DNA from: Anaerolineae bacterium
Lineage (GTDB): Bacteria; Chloroflexota; Anaerolineae; Aggregatilineales; Phototrophicaceae
Direction of reading: 5' to 3'
Assembly (NCBI GenBank): GCA_023382675.1
Contig: JAHDWN010000004.1
Span: 1-37,538 of the forward strand
Length of the DNA stretch: 37,538 nt
Position 1 is the first letter of the stretch. Every line of letters starts with the position of its first letter. The position numbers and the translations under genes are program-made. The notes under the pieces are model-generated. The model did no database searches and was not told where the DNA came from. It saw only the letters and a list, made by a program, of their open reading frames with translations. Of the stretch, positions 16,274 through 24,630 are shown one piece after another.

Positions 16274-16310
16274 GAAGGCTGCGTGGTATGTACCGAACCA
16301 CGCAGCCTTC
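16274..16310. terminator. strong hairpin between convergent genes
   Basis: A perfect 14-bp inverted repeat (16274-16287 with 16297-16310) surrounds a 9-base loop between the dioxygenase stop (16250) and the convergent sugar kinase stop (16323). The stem is GC-rich but no T run follows on either strand. It most likely acts as a bidirectional terminator or 3'-end stabiliser. Confidence 0.7.
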
Positions 16311-16322
16311 GCTGCATTATGC

Positions 16323-17828
16323 TCAAACATGGGTGTCGCGCAGCGTCTTGGCCGCGGCGTACATGTGTTTGTAACGGGCAAATTGCTCGTCGTAGGCAGC
16401 CTGCCAGCGGAGATCTGGCTCGAAGACGCGGTCGATCTGGATCAGCCTGTCCATGGCCTCATCCAATGACTTGTACACCCCGCTCCCCAACCCGGCGAGC
16501 GCAGCAACGCCCAGGCCAGTCGCCTCGGTCATGCGCGGGCGCACCAACGGACGCCCCAGGATGTTGGCTTTGATCTGCAACCAGGTATCGGATTTCGCAC
16601 CGCCACCGACCGCGCGGAATTCGTCGATGTGAATCTGCGCGGCTTCCATCAGCTCAAGGCCTTCGCGGAAATAGTAGGTCGCGCCTTCGAGCAGCCCGCG
16701 AACGAATTCACCGCGTGTCGTTCCCAGAGTCAGACCAGCGATCAGCCCATAGGGGTTCTCGTCGTAGTAGGGCGGGCCAGTCACGCCAAAATGCGGCAGC
16801 ACGAGCACCCGGCTCGGCTCCGGAGGCATTTCAGCCAGCAGCAGGTCATAAATATCGAGCCCTTGCTGCTGCGCGGCCGCATGTTCGACGGCGGTGAAGG
16901 TATCGCGAAACCACTTGAGCAGCGAGCCGCCAGTCAGATTGTAGTAGAAGCTGACGTACATGTCCGGTATGGCCGCGTGCTCGACACTGAGCTGGATCGC
17001 CAGCATCTGGTCAGTCGGCGGTATGCGGTCGTAGGCCGGGACAATGACGAGAAACGTGCCAATCGAGTAAACGGCCATGCCCGGCTTGGAGACGCCCGCG
17101 CCCAACCCGTTTGCGCATTGATCGTGCGCACCGACGATGATCTTTACGTGCGGCGGCAGGCCGAGTTCGCGCTGCATCGCCGGCGAGACCTCGCCGATGG
17201 GCGTGCCGGAAGGGGCGACAGCGGGCAGTTTCTCGATGGGCATCCCGACGTAAGCGAGCGTGTCCGTTGACCAGCGCTCGCCTTCCAGGTCAAAGAAGAG
17301 TGACCGATTCGCCAGTCCGTAGTTCGTGACCGGCTCCCCCCCCAGGAGATAGGCGACCAGATCGGCCCAGTTGAGGAACTTGTAGGTCTTCTCGAACAAT
17401 TCTGGTTGGTTGTCGCGCAGCCAGATGAGTTTTGGGCCGCCAAACATGTTGTTGACGACGTTACCGCTGCGCCGCAGGAACATGGCCGGATCGAGCTGTT
17501 CGAGGTGGGCTGCCGTCTCCACACCGCGCGCGTCGAAGCCCATGAGCGAGTTGCCGAGGATCTCGCGATCTGCCGAGACGGGCGTCATCGCCTCGCCCAT
17601 CGACGACACGGCCAACGCAGTGATCGGATCGTGCTTCGTTTCAGCAGCGACGGCGCGCAGCACACCTTTGATGCGCTCCCAAACATCGCGGCTGTCAAGT
17701 TCCGCCCAACCGGGCTGCGCGCGCTGAAGATCATATTCGCACTGCTGAAGCGCGATGACGCGCCCGTCAATCGAGATCGCCATGACCTTACAGCCGGTCG
17801 TTCCCACATCAATGCCAAGTAAACTCAT
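16323..17828 (-). CDS. FGGY-family carbohydrate kinase (xylulokinase-like)
   Basis: The 501-residue kinase opens with the sugar-kinase phosphate motif 'LGIDVGTTGCKV'. It has the conserved catalytic Asp in 'VGAHDQCANGLGAGV' (~236) and the C-terminal ATP-binding signature 'AVGGGAKSDTWLQIKANILGRP'. Length and motifs match xylulokinase-type FGGY proteins that phosphorylate pentuloses or related ketoses. A GAGGGG Shine-Dalgarno lies before the ATG at 17828. It is the last gene of a minus-strand set, 48 bases after an aldolase-like gene: a kinase plus class II aldolase is the classic layout for phosphorylating a ketose and splitting the product. Substrate specificity cannot be read from the sequence, and no sugar transporter is in view. 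Confidence 0.9.
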   Translation of the reverse strand: MSLLGIDVGTTGCKVMAISIDGRVIALQQCEYDLQRAQPGWAELDSRDVWERIKGVLRAVAAETKHDPITALAVSSMGEAMTPVSADREILGNSLMGFDARGVETAAHLEQLDPAMFLRRSGNVVNNMFGGPKLIWLRDNQPELFEKTYKFLNWADLVAYLLGGEPVTNYGLANRSLFFDLEGERWSTDTLAYVGMPIEKLPAVAPSGTPIGEVSPAMQRELGLPPHVKIIVGAHDQCANGLGAGVSKPGMAVYSIGTFLVIVPAYDRIPPTDQMLAIQLSVEHAAIPDMYVSFYYNLTGGSLLKWFRDTFTAVEHAAAQQQGLDIYDLLLAEMPPEPSRVLVLPHFGVTGPPYYDENPYGLIAGLTLGTTRGEFVRGLLEGATYYFREGLELMEAAQIHIDEFRAVGGGAKSDTWLQIKANILGRPLVRPRMTEATGLGVAALAGLGSGVYKSLDEAMDRLIQIDRVFEPDLRWQAAYDEQFARYKHMYAAAKTLRDTHV

Positions 17829-17876
17829 TTCAATAACCCCTCGTGTCGAGGGCTGCGCCAGACGGAACGGAAAACT

Positions 17877-18842
17877 TCATAGTCCGAGCCGGGCGTAGCC
17901 TAATAATTCCATCACGTCGACCATGATGTCGGCGGCAGTTTCCACCGAGTCAGTGAGATATTGGTGCGATTCTGTGGCCTCGAAATCACCGCGTTCGACG
18001 GCCTCACGGCGCTCGAATAACCGTCGAGCCGCGACCTGCCCGGCCTCGCGCACGATGCGCGTCCACATATTGACGCGGATGACGCCATCATCCGCCAGAT
18101 TCTGCATCTGCTCTGGCGATAGGCTGGACGTGCCGTGCAGCACCAGCCGCGCATCGCCCAGGCTGCTTGTCAGTTCGCGCGCCCGCTGCTTGAGGTAGGT
18201 GACACCGCCAACATGATCCGACTGCTGCTCCGTGCCCAGATCGGCGACGATGAAATCAACACCGGTCGCCGCCATGTAGGCCGTCGCTTTTTCGATGTAG
18301 TCGTCTTTCTGGACGGCTCCATGCTGTCCGGCGATACTCAACTCCTCAATGATACCTTCGACCAGCACCTGCTTGCCATACGTCTGCACATACTCGCGAG
18401 TCATGGCGATGTTGTCTTCGAGGGGGTACGTCTGCGCATCGAACATGACCGTAGCCACGTGATCCACCCCCTCGGTCAGCGTCCAGCGGTCGCGCACGGG
18501 GTCGTGGTGATCGAGATGAGGCAGGACGACAACGTTGCGATAGGGTGCATCGTCGCCATCAGTCAGCAAACGCAGGTGCGTCATCATCGAGAGAAAGCCG
18601 ACGCGCGCATCGCCGCTGTAGGTGGCGCGCTTCATCTGCGGCATGTGCGGATACGTGCCAGTCATGGCGACGGCGACCGGTATCTCGTGTAGATGATATT
18701 TTTCGCCGATGCGTTGCGCGGCGAGCAGGATCGCCTCGGTGTTCCAGTGTGAGGCGGTGCAGAAGATCGCCATCGCCACCCGGCGGTCACGGAAGTGTTG
18801 GGTATATTCCGCCGCCGCGGTTCGCTGGGTGATGTAGGTCAT
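17877..18842 (-). CDS. divergent class II (fructose-bisphosphate-type) aldolase-like protein
   Basis: The 321-residue protein aligns with class II ketose-bisphosphate aldolases: 'VVLPHLDHHDP' (H109, D111, H112) matches the H-x-D-H metal/catalytic motif, 'VATVMFDAQTYPLEDNI' matches the SVM-D-S-P-EENI region, 'VLVEGIIEEL' holds the conserved Glu (E162), 'VLHGTSSL' keeps the later His ligand (H236), and 'IRVNMWT' matches the KINV-T phosphate site. The usual GT(A/S)HG segment with the second zinc His instead reads 'LGTEQQSDH', so that ligand is Gln or a shifted His 210. Activity may therefore be altered. Partner kinase follows after 48 bases. The radical SAM gene precedes it by 28 bases. I call it an aldolase-fold enzyme of unproven substrate, probably acting on a phosphorylated ketose. 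Confidence 0.78.
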   Translation of the reverse strand: MTYITQRTAAAEYTQHFRDRRVAMAIFCTASHWNTEAILLAAQRIGEKYHLHEIPVAVAMTGTYPHMPQMKRATYSGDARVGFLSMMTHLRLLTDGDDAPYRNVVVLPHLDHHDPVRDRWTLTEGVDHVATVMFDAQTYPLEDNIAMTREYVQTYGKQVLVEGIIEELSIAGQHGAVQKDDYIEKATAYMAATGVDFIVADLGTEQQSDHVGGVTYLKQRARELTSSLGDARLVLHGTSSLSPEQMQNLADDGVIRVNMWTRIVREAGQVAARRLFERREAVERGDFEATESHQYLTDSVETAADIMVDVMELLGYARLGL

Positions 18843-18870
18843 AATGTTAGCCTGTCAATAGATGCGAGCA

Positions 18871-20352
18871 TCAAAACCCCGTCGTCTCCGGGCGGCGGTA
18901 ATGAATCGCTCGCTGTAAAGCCTTGAGTTCATAGGGAAACGCATAGGTCTTCGTCTGGTAGCGCCAGCCGCTCATCGCGCGCAGGACGTGGCGTACGTTG
19001 CCTTTGAGACGCATGTCGGTGACGGTCGGGTAAAAGGCGTTGACGACCGACTCGAAATCGCGCACGCGGCGGCGTACATCATCCTTGAACCAGGGCGTGC
19101 CGGGATCACGGCGCATGGAACGCTTCGCCCATTCATCGCTCGCCCACTCTTCCAGCGTATCCGGGAACTTGAAGCCAAGCCGGGTCGCCTCGTCGAGCAG
19201 GATGCTGCCTTCCTGTGGCACCGGCGTGTAGATGTAGAGTACCAGTTCCGTCGCCGGGTTGATGCGCTTGAGCTTGCGGATGAAAGCGATGGTCTTCTCG
19301 ATGTCGTCCATCGGATCGGGCGGGTTGCCGAGCACGAACGAGAGTTCAGGCACAATCCCGTAGTGCTTCATGCGTTCGACCAGCGCCAGTGTTTGCGCTG
19401 TGCCGCTGCGTCCGCCCTTGTTCATGCGTTTGAGCGTCTCGTCATCGCCGCTCTCCGCGCCCACGAAGATCATCTTCGCCCCGCCACGCTTCATCTTGTC
19501 CCAGGTCTCATCCTGATAGCTCATCAGCGTATCGACGCGCCCCAGCCCCCACCAGCGAATATCCCGCCCGATCATGCGCTCGGCAAATTCCGCCGTGCGC
19601 GACTCGCTGACGAAGAAATCCATGTCGTGGAATTCCAGGCCGTCAATGTGCCAGTTGTCTTGCATGTAACCGACGATATTCGCTACACGCTCGGCGCTTT
19701 CGGGTATCCAGCGGCGGTTGGCGAGCGCGACGACAGCGCAGAAATTACATGCGAATGGACAGCCGAAGCTGGTGTTATGCGAAAGCACGCGCTCGCCCAG
19801 GTAGCTGTTCCCGACATAGCGCGAGACATCAAGGCGATCATAGGGAAACCAGGGCAGGTTGTTGAGCGGAATGACCGGTGCGCGTGGGTTGACCTTGATG
19901 CTGCCGCCGTCGTTGTAAGCGAGCGAGGGAATGTCGTGGAGCGCGCCGCCATGATGCAGCGCATCGACGAACTGGCGAAACGGCGCTTCGCCCTGCCCCT
20001 GAATGACGTAATCGATACAGTCGCTTTGCAGTGCGACCTCGTAGTGCTGTGTCGGAAAATAACCGCCCCAAAGAATCGTCAGATCGGGCAGCGCGCCTTT
20101 GACGCGCTTGCAGACCGGCACTGCCTGCCGAAGCTGCGGCCCTGGCATGACTGTGCAGGCGAGCAGTATTGCGCCGGTCGCCTGTGCCCGCGCAATGATA
20201 TGGGCGGCGGGGTCAGCGATCAGATTGCCGTCGATAAATTCGACATCATAGTCGTCGGCGATCACGGCGGCGACCGCCAGCAGCGACAGCGGCAGACGCT
20301 GCTTGCCGGGTGATGTACTGATCGGGTTGTAGAGCAGAACAGTGTGGCGCAT
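18871..20352 (-). CDS. B12-binding-domain radical SAM protein
   Basis: The 493-residue protein has an N-terminal cobalamin-binding-like Rossmann domain (~1-150; 'EFIDGNLIAD', 'LWGGYFPTQH', 'YVIQGQGE'). A radical SAM barrel (~185-400) follows with the 4Fe-4S motif C198-x3-C202-x2-C205 in 'SFGCPFACNFCAV', 'FVGAESGDDETLKRMNK' and 'ELSFVLGNPPDP'. The C-terminal ~90 residues are less conserved. This is the BchE/HpnP/P-methylase-like class B group, which catalyses methylations, cyclisations or rearrangements. The classic D-x-H-x-x-G B12 ligand motif is not seen, so cobalamin may bind base-on-free or not at all. ATG 20352 has GAGGGA 7 bases upstream. It heads the minus-strand set with the aldolase-like gene and sugar kinase. 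Product unknown. Confidence 0.87.
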   Translation of the reverse strand: MRHTVLLYNPISTSPGKQRLPLSLLAVAAVIADDYDVEFIDGNLIADPAAHIIARAQATGAILLACTVMPGPQLRQAVPVCKRVKGALPDLTILWGGYFPTQHYEVALQSDCIDYVIQGQGEAPFRQFVDALHHGGALHDIPSLAYNDGGSIKVNPRAPVIPLNNLPWFPYDRLDVSRYVGNSYLGERVLSHNTSFGCPFACNFCAVVALANRRWIPESAERVANIVGYMQDNWHIDGLEFHDMDFFVSESRTAEFAERMIGRDIRWWGLGRVDTLMSYQDETWDKMKRGGAKMIFVGAESGDDETLKRMNKGGRSGTAQTLALVERMKHYGIVPELSFVLGNPPDPMDDIEKTIAFIRKLKRINPATELVLYIYTPVPQEGSILLDEATRLGFKFPDTLEEWASDEWAKRSMRRDPGTPWFKDDVRRRVRDFESVVNAFYPTVTDMRLKGNVRHVLRAMSGWRYQTKTYAFPYELKALQRAIHYRRPETTGF

Positions 20353-20530
20353 CGCAAGTTCCCTCAGCTCTGGCACGGTCGAATCATTGTGGCGCAGGAT
20401 GTCCTGCTGCGCAACCGGAGCCGAGCGCGCGCTTGCCTGGCTCTGGGACGACCGCCAGCACAGTGTTTAGCCTGCCTGAGGAACAACCGGGGTACAATAG
20501 AGAAGCTATTTTCGAGTTAGCAGGTTAGAC

Positions 20531-21043
20531 GTGCATCAAGATCCACTTTCCCCCGAACCCGATATTGAAGGCGCGATTGCGCTTCTGCAATCGCCGGACA
20601 TGCAGATCCGTCAATTCATGGCATATTTACTCGGCCAGGCGCAGAGCATAGAGGCTGTCGAACCGCTGATTTCGTTGCTGGAGGACGAAAACGTCGGCGT
20701 GCGCGGCGCAGCGGCGAACGCGCTCGGCAAGATCGGCGACCGCCGCGCGCTGCCGCACCTGGAAAGACTGTTGCTTCACGACAATCGTCAACTGGTGGTG
20801 TGGGCCGCTTTCGCGCTGACACGCCTGGGCGAAGATTATTTTCACGTCCTGGTCAATGCGCTCCGCTCAGACGACGTTCACATTCGTCGCAGCGGCGTCC
20901 TGGCGCTGCATCAACTGGGCGATACCCGCGCGATCCCACCCCTTCTGGCCTTGCGTGACGATGTTGAGAAGCGCTTCGATGGTGATACGACTGTGGCAGA
21001 GGCGGTCGCGCGCACGCTGGCCGACCTGGGTTACAGCGATTAG
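20531..21043 (+). CDS. HEAT-repeat (PBS lyase-like) protein
   Basis: This 170-residue, all-helical protein is built from HEAT-like repeats of about 30 residues, each with the alternating 'A-V-x-x-L-x-x-L-L-x-D-E-x-x-x-V-R-x-x-A-A-x-A-L-G' pattern (e.g. 'NVGVRGAAANALGKIGD', 'NRQLVVWAAFALTRLGE', 'DVHIRRSGVLALHQLGD'). Such solenoids mediate protein-protein contacts or lyase/isomerase activity on bilins; no catalytic residues can be assigned. The GTG start at 20531 has AGGT about 6 bases upstream. A TACAAT box (20493-20498) lies 32 bases before the start, without a clear -35. It is divergent from the radical SAM gene. Role unknown. Confidence 0.85.
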   Translation: MHQDPLSPEPDIEGAIALLQSPDMQIRQFMAYLLGQAQSIEAVEPLISLLEDENVGVRGAAANALGKIGDRRALPHLERLLLHDNRQLVVWAAFALTRLGEDYFHVLVNALRSDDVHIRRSGVLALHQLGDTRAIPPLLALRDDVEKRFDGDTTVAEAVARTLADLGYSD

Positions 21044-21233
21044 GAAATCATATCAGCCGCGCCCTGCGACCCACTGACAGGTCATTCAGAATTGAACTCT
21101 GATTCGAACCTTAATGCACCCTGGCTTGCGCAGCGGTTGATTCTGGCTAAGATCAAGGCGCTCGATACGTCATTATGATGCGCGCCATATCATCGCCGAC
21201 GACATCGAACCCATCTTGCTGAAGGATCATTCC
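21044..21233. other. intergenic region before the VWA gene
   Basis: This 190-base gap holds the Shine-Dalgarno GAAGG (about 21221-21225) for the next gene. GATTCGAACC (21101-21110) resembles a tRNA T-loop but has no pairing arm and no tRNA around it. I see no clear promoter. Confidence 0.4.
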
Positions 21234-24167
21234 GTGCGCAAAGTCCTCGACCTCGTAGTTCTGTGTTTGCTCGTCGTTCCCGTGAGTTGGGCTGCCGGTC
21301 AAACGACTGAGTTGACGACCATGGCAATCAACAGCGTGCGAACGGGCAGCTTCCCCAAGATCGTTGTCACCGCCAATGTTTACGACTCGCTGGGACAACC
21401 GGTGCGCGGCCTGACGCGAGAGAACTTCGCCATCAAAGGCGATCTGGCTGGTCTGGTGAACATTCTGGACGTGGAAAACGTCACCGACGACAATCTACCG
21501 CTTGCAACTGTGCTCGCCATCGATGTCAGCACCAGCATGGAAGGCACGCCGATAGAACGCGCCAGAGCAGCGGCACAGCTCTTCGTTGACAGTCTGCGCC
21601 CTAACGACGAGGTGGCTATCGTCACTTTCGGCAGTGTCGCCACTGTGGTACAAGAATTCACGACCGACCGTGACAGTGTGCGCCGGGCTATCGCCAGCCT
21701 AGCACCCGGCGGGCAGACAGCGCTCTACCAGGGCGCATTCGAGGCAGTCAGGCTGGCGGCCAACTCGCCGATTCCGCGCCGCGCAGTCATCTTGCTGAGT
21801 GACGGCGCAGAGTTTGGCGGGCGGAGCCAGGCAGGGCGCGATGCGGCGGTTCAGGAAGCCGTGCCCAACGATGTCCCGGTGTATACGATTGGCCTGGGCT
21901 TTGGCGCAGACCGCACCTATCTTGCGGAGCTGTCTGGCGGCACTGCCGCACAGTTTTTCGAATCACCTAATCCGGATCAACTTGACGCGATCTACACCGA
22001 TCTGTCGGCGTTGTTTCGCAGCCAATATATCCTGACATTGGAAACCGGCATTCCGGGCGATGGGCGGAATTATGTGCTGCGCTTGCAGGCCGATACACAA
22101 ATCGGCAGCGCAGCGGCGGAAGCGCTTTTTCGTGTTCCTATCCCGGTGCCGATTGTGCGCATCCTGGACGTGCCGGATCAGGTTATCGATACGCCGGTCA
22201 GTTTTACGATTGACGTACTGGCAGACGACGAACTGACGCAGGTCACAGTCGATACTGGGGATGGCGCCAGCCTGCTGGTCGAATTCGCCTCGCCCTATAG
22301 CGTGACTATCGACCCGCAGATACTGCCGCCGGGGCAGCGCACGTTCACCGTCCGCGCCAGCGACGAAACCGGCGATGTCGGGGAGGCGAGCTTCATAGTA
22401 GAGATCGCAGCGCTGCCGCCGATTGCCGCCATCACCAATCTCCAGCCAGGTGAAACCCTCCGTGAAAGCCGCGTCGTCAATGTGACCTACATGAGCCAGA
22501 CGCCGGTCATCCGGGTCAATTTCCTGCTGGACGGCTTATCTTATGGTCAGCGACTCAGTCCACCGTATGAAGCGCCGCTCGACGTATTCCAACTCACCGG
22601 CGGCGGACACATCTTGAGTGTCATCGCAGAAAACGCCGCCGGAGTCACCGCGCAGCAGGATATTGCGTTCAACGTCGATGAGAACATCGGCCTGACGCTG
22701 ACGGCGCTCGTGCCGACGGACACGCCAACACCGACGCGCCTACCGCTGGGCACAACACCAGGTGCGGGCGACGCGATTCTCCCGGCGCTGACCGGGACAC
22801 CAGCCACAGGCATTCCAGGCGGCAACGTACAGGCGACAGTGAACGCGCAAAGTACCTCCGAGCAGATCGCCGCCATCGGCACGGCTGACGCACGCGCGAC
22901 CGACGCGCAGGTGATCACCAACGCGACGGCAGATGCGCGCGCGACAGCGGACTTCCGCTCGACATTCGAGGCAGCCAACGCCGCCGCGACTGAGCAAGCC
23001 GCGACGGTGGATGCAGCAGCACAGGCTACCCAGGAACAGGCCCAGGCCACCGCTGACGCAGCGAATGCAAGCACAGCCACGGCTGCGGCGGCACAGGCCA
23101 CTCAGCAGCAGGCCACCACTGACGCAGCGAACGCAAGCACAGCGGCGGCTGCAACTGTTCAGGCGCAGGCGACGGCGGTGCAAATCGCTGCGGCGGCCAC
23201 GGAAAACGCAGCTACAGCGACCAGCAGTGCAGCAACAGCTCAGGCGCTGCAAACGCTGGCAGCGGAAGAAACACAGGTCGCTAACTTGCAGGCCACACAG
23301 ACGACGATTGCCCAGGTCTTCGCACTGCGGCAGACGCTGGACGCACAGGCGACGCAAGACATCGGCGCGACGCAGACTCTCAATGCAGCGACCCAGGCTG
23401 CTGCCTCGGCAACGCGCGCCGCTGCTACGTTGGAGGCACAGGCGCTTCTGGATGCGCAGGCGACCCAAACAGCCAGCGCCGCGACAGCGCAAGCCCTCAC
23501 AGCCCAGGCCGCTGCCACCGACCAGGCCCTCTTGACGCAGGCAGCGGCGACACAAGCAGCCCTTCTGACCCAGGCGGCAGCAACGCAACAGGCCGCGGCA
23601 GCGCAGACGGCAGCAGCGGCGACCGCCATCGCGCAGACGCAAGCCGCACTGGATGCGGCAGCCGCACAGACGGCGCTGGCAGCCACGCTGAATGCGCTCG
23701 CGACGCAGCAGGCAGCGACGGAACAGGCTCAGGCGACGGAAAATGCCGCGACAGAGGCCGCCGCCGCGACGCTCATCGCCCAGCTCACCCAGACTGCGGC
23801 AGCCTCGGCCACGCGAGCCGCCGCGACCGATCAGGCGGCGACACAACGTGCGCTGGCGACCGAGAATGCCCAGGCTACCCAGACGGCGCTGGTCGCTATC
23901 ACCCGTTCCAGCGCCACCGAAGCCGCGCAGACGCAGGCAGCGCAGGCTTCGCAGACGGCGGCCATCGTTGCCACGACAGCCGCTGCACCATCGCTAACTC
24001 CCAGCATCACCCCGACGCTGCAACAGGAAGAGGTGGTCTCACAAAGCCCACCGATACCTACAGACTTACTGCCACTGACCTGTGTGATCGGGGCGCTTGC
24101 TGGTGTAATGGCGGTCATATTTGTACTGATCGGCGGCAGCCAGCGCCGTCGTGACCGGGGTAGATAG
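21234..24167 (+). CDS. exported von Willebrand factor A protein with long Ala/Thr/Gln-rich stalk and C-terminal membrane anchor
   Basis: From the GTG at 21234 (GAAGG 8 bases upstream; a TTG at 21216 is less likely) the protein has 977 residues. Residues 1-22 are a signal peptide. A VWA domain (~88-270) has an intact metal (MIDAS) motif D97-x-S-x-S in 'AIDVSTSMEG' and 'LLSDGAEF'. Two or so Ig-like domains follow (~290-500), then a Thr/Pro linker ('PTDTPTPTRLP'). A ~390-residue segment (~530-917) is almost only Ala, Thr and Gln with scattered Leu, without Cys and almost without Pro; it probably forms an extended helical stalk. A transmembrane helix (~945-967) and basic tail 'RRRDRGR' anchor the C terminus inside the cell. 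The N-terminal VWA would thus be displayed outside on a stalk, perhaps binding protein ligands or neighbours. Similar Ala/Thr-rich tracts occur in other Chloroflexota proteins. Confidence 0.85.
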   Translation: MRKVLDLVVLCLLVVPVSWAAGQTTELTTMAINSVRTGSFPKIVVTANVYDSLGQPVRGLTRENFAIKGDLAGLVNILDVENVTDDNLPLATVLAIDVSTSMEGTPIERARAAAQLFVDSLRPNDEVAIVTFGSVATVVQEFTTDRDSVRRAIASLAPGGQTALYQGAFEAVRLAANSPIPRRAVILLSDGAEFGGRSQAGRDAAVQEAVPNDVPVYTIGLGFGADRTYLAELSGGTAAQFFESPNPDQLDAIYTDLSALFRSQYILTLETGIPGDGRNYVLRLQADTQIGSAAAEALFRVPIPVPIVRILDVPDQVIDTPVSFTIDVLADDELTQVTVDTGDGASLLVEFASPYSVTIDPQILPPGQRTFTVRASDETGDVGEASFIVEIAALPPIAAITNLQPGETLRESRVVNVTYMSQTPVIRVNFLLDGLSYGQRLSPPYEAPLDVFQLTGGGHILSVIAENAAGVTAQQDIAFNVDENIGLTLTALVPTDTPTPTRLPLGTTPGAGDAILPALTGTPATGIPGGNVQATVNAQSTSEQIAAIGTADARATDAQVITNATADARATADFRSTFEAANAAATEQAATVDAAAQATQEQAQATADAANASTATAAAAQATQQQATTDAANASTAAAATVQAQATAVQIAAAATENAATATSSAATAQALQTLAAEETQVANLQATQTTIAQVFALRQTLDAQATQDIGATQTLNAATQAAASATRAAATLEAQALLDAQATQTASAATAQALTAQAAATDQALLTQAAATQAALLTQAAATQQAAAAQTAAAATAIAQTQAALDAAAAQTALAATLNALATQQAATEQAQATENAATEAAAATLIAQLTQTAAASATRAAATDQAATQRALATENAQATQTALVAITRSSATEAAQTQAAQASQTAAIVATTAAAPSLTPSITPTLQQEEVVSQSPPIPTDLLPLTCVIGALAGVMAVIFVLIGGSQRRRDRGR
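23044..23143 (+). repeat. short direct repeat within the VWA stalk coding region
   Basis: Bases 23044-23077 recur almost unchanged at 23110-23143 (32 of 34 identical by eye), a period of 66 bases or 22 residues. This suggests that the Ala/Thr/Gln-rich segment expanded by internal duplication. Confidence 0.75.
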
Positions 24168-24178
24168 GGATCAAGTCT

Positions 24179-24592
24179 ATGGGCACGCTGGTATTGCGTA
24201 TTATCATCAATGCCGTCGCCATCGCCGCGATCACGGCGGGCTATCTGTCGGGCATCCGCATCGTCGGCAATAACCCGTACGTCATTCTATTGGGCGTCGG
24301 CCTGATCTTCGGCGTCGTCAACGGGCTGATCAAACCGCTGGTCGATCTGCTGACGTGCGCCCTGACGCTGCTGACCTTCGGCCTGTTTCGCTTGATTGTC
24401 AACGGGGCGATGCTGATGCTGACGGCATATTTCTCGCGGCTGCTCGAACCGACCATCGGCGGCAGGCTGGAGGTCGATAACCTGCTCTGGGGTATCATCG
24501 GCGCAGTGGTCGCCAGCGTGATCGCGATGGTTCTAGAGCGCATCCTGGGTGTTGACGGGCGTCGTGACGATAGACGAGAACGCGACCGTTGA
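24179..24592 (+). CDS. small membrane protein of the YvlD/phage-holin-4_2 family
   Basis: The 137-residue protein has about four transmembrane segments (residues ~5-25, ~35-50, ~58-82 and ~100-120). The characteristic loop 'GLIFGVVNGLIKPLVDLLT' and 'FGLFRLIVNGAMLMLTAYFS' identify the YvlD (DUF360, phage holin family 4) group. A charged tail rich in Arg/Asp ends the protein. Function is unknown; Bacillus YvlD is linked to cell-envelope stress genes. AGGGAT lies about 8 bases before the ATG. It starts 12 bases after the VWA gene, so the two may be co-transcribed, which would put it in an envelope context. The holin label is historical and no lysis genes are nearby. Confidence 0.87.
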   Translation: MGTLVLRIIINAVAIAAITAGYLSGIRIVGNNPYVILLGVGLIFGVVNGLIKPLVDLLTCALTLLTFGLFRLIVNGAMLMLTAYFSRLLEPTIGGRLEVDNLLWGIIGAVVASVIAMVLERILGVDGRRDDRRERDR

Positions 24593-24630
24593 CCCAGAAA
24601 TGCCAGACATACAAAGCGACATAATAAGGT

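Noticed and set aside
18988-20313. 441-codon plus-strand open frame opposite the radical SAM gene
   Set aside because: Mirror frame of a clear radical SAM gene; no recognisable motifs and no plausible ribosome site.
20395-20425. GCGCAGGA...TCCTGC...GCGC inverted repeat in the radical SAM/HEAT intergenic region
   Set aside because: Imperfect, with an extra dinucleotide in one arm, and not placed like an operator or terminator; likely chance in GC-rich DNA.
21101-21110. GATTCGAACC, like a tRNA T-loop
   Set aside because: The flanking bases do not pair into a T-stem and no acceptor, D or anticodon arm can be built on either strand.
22740-23846. Long Cys/Arg/Leu-rich open frame on the minus strand inside the VWA gene
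   Set aside because: It is the antisense shadow of the Ala/Thr/Gln-rich stalk; its Cys/Arg composition is produced by the GC-rich repeats and no family pattern is visible.
24179-24592. Holin family match taken as a sign of a prophage
   Set aside because: The protein is of the YvlD type found in ordinary chromosomes; no lysin, integrase, capsid or terminase gene is present.
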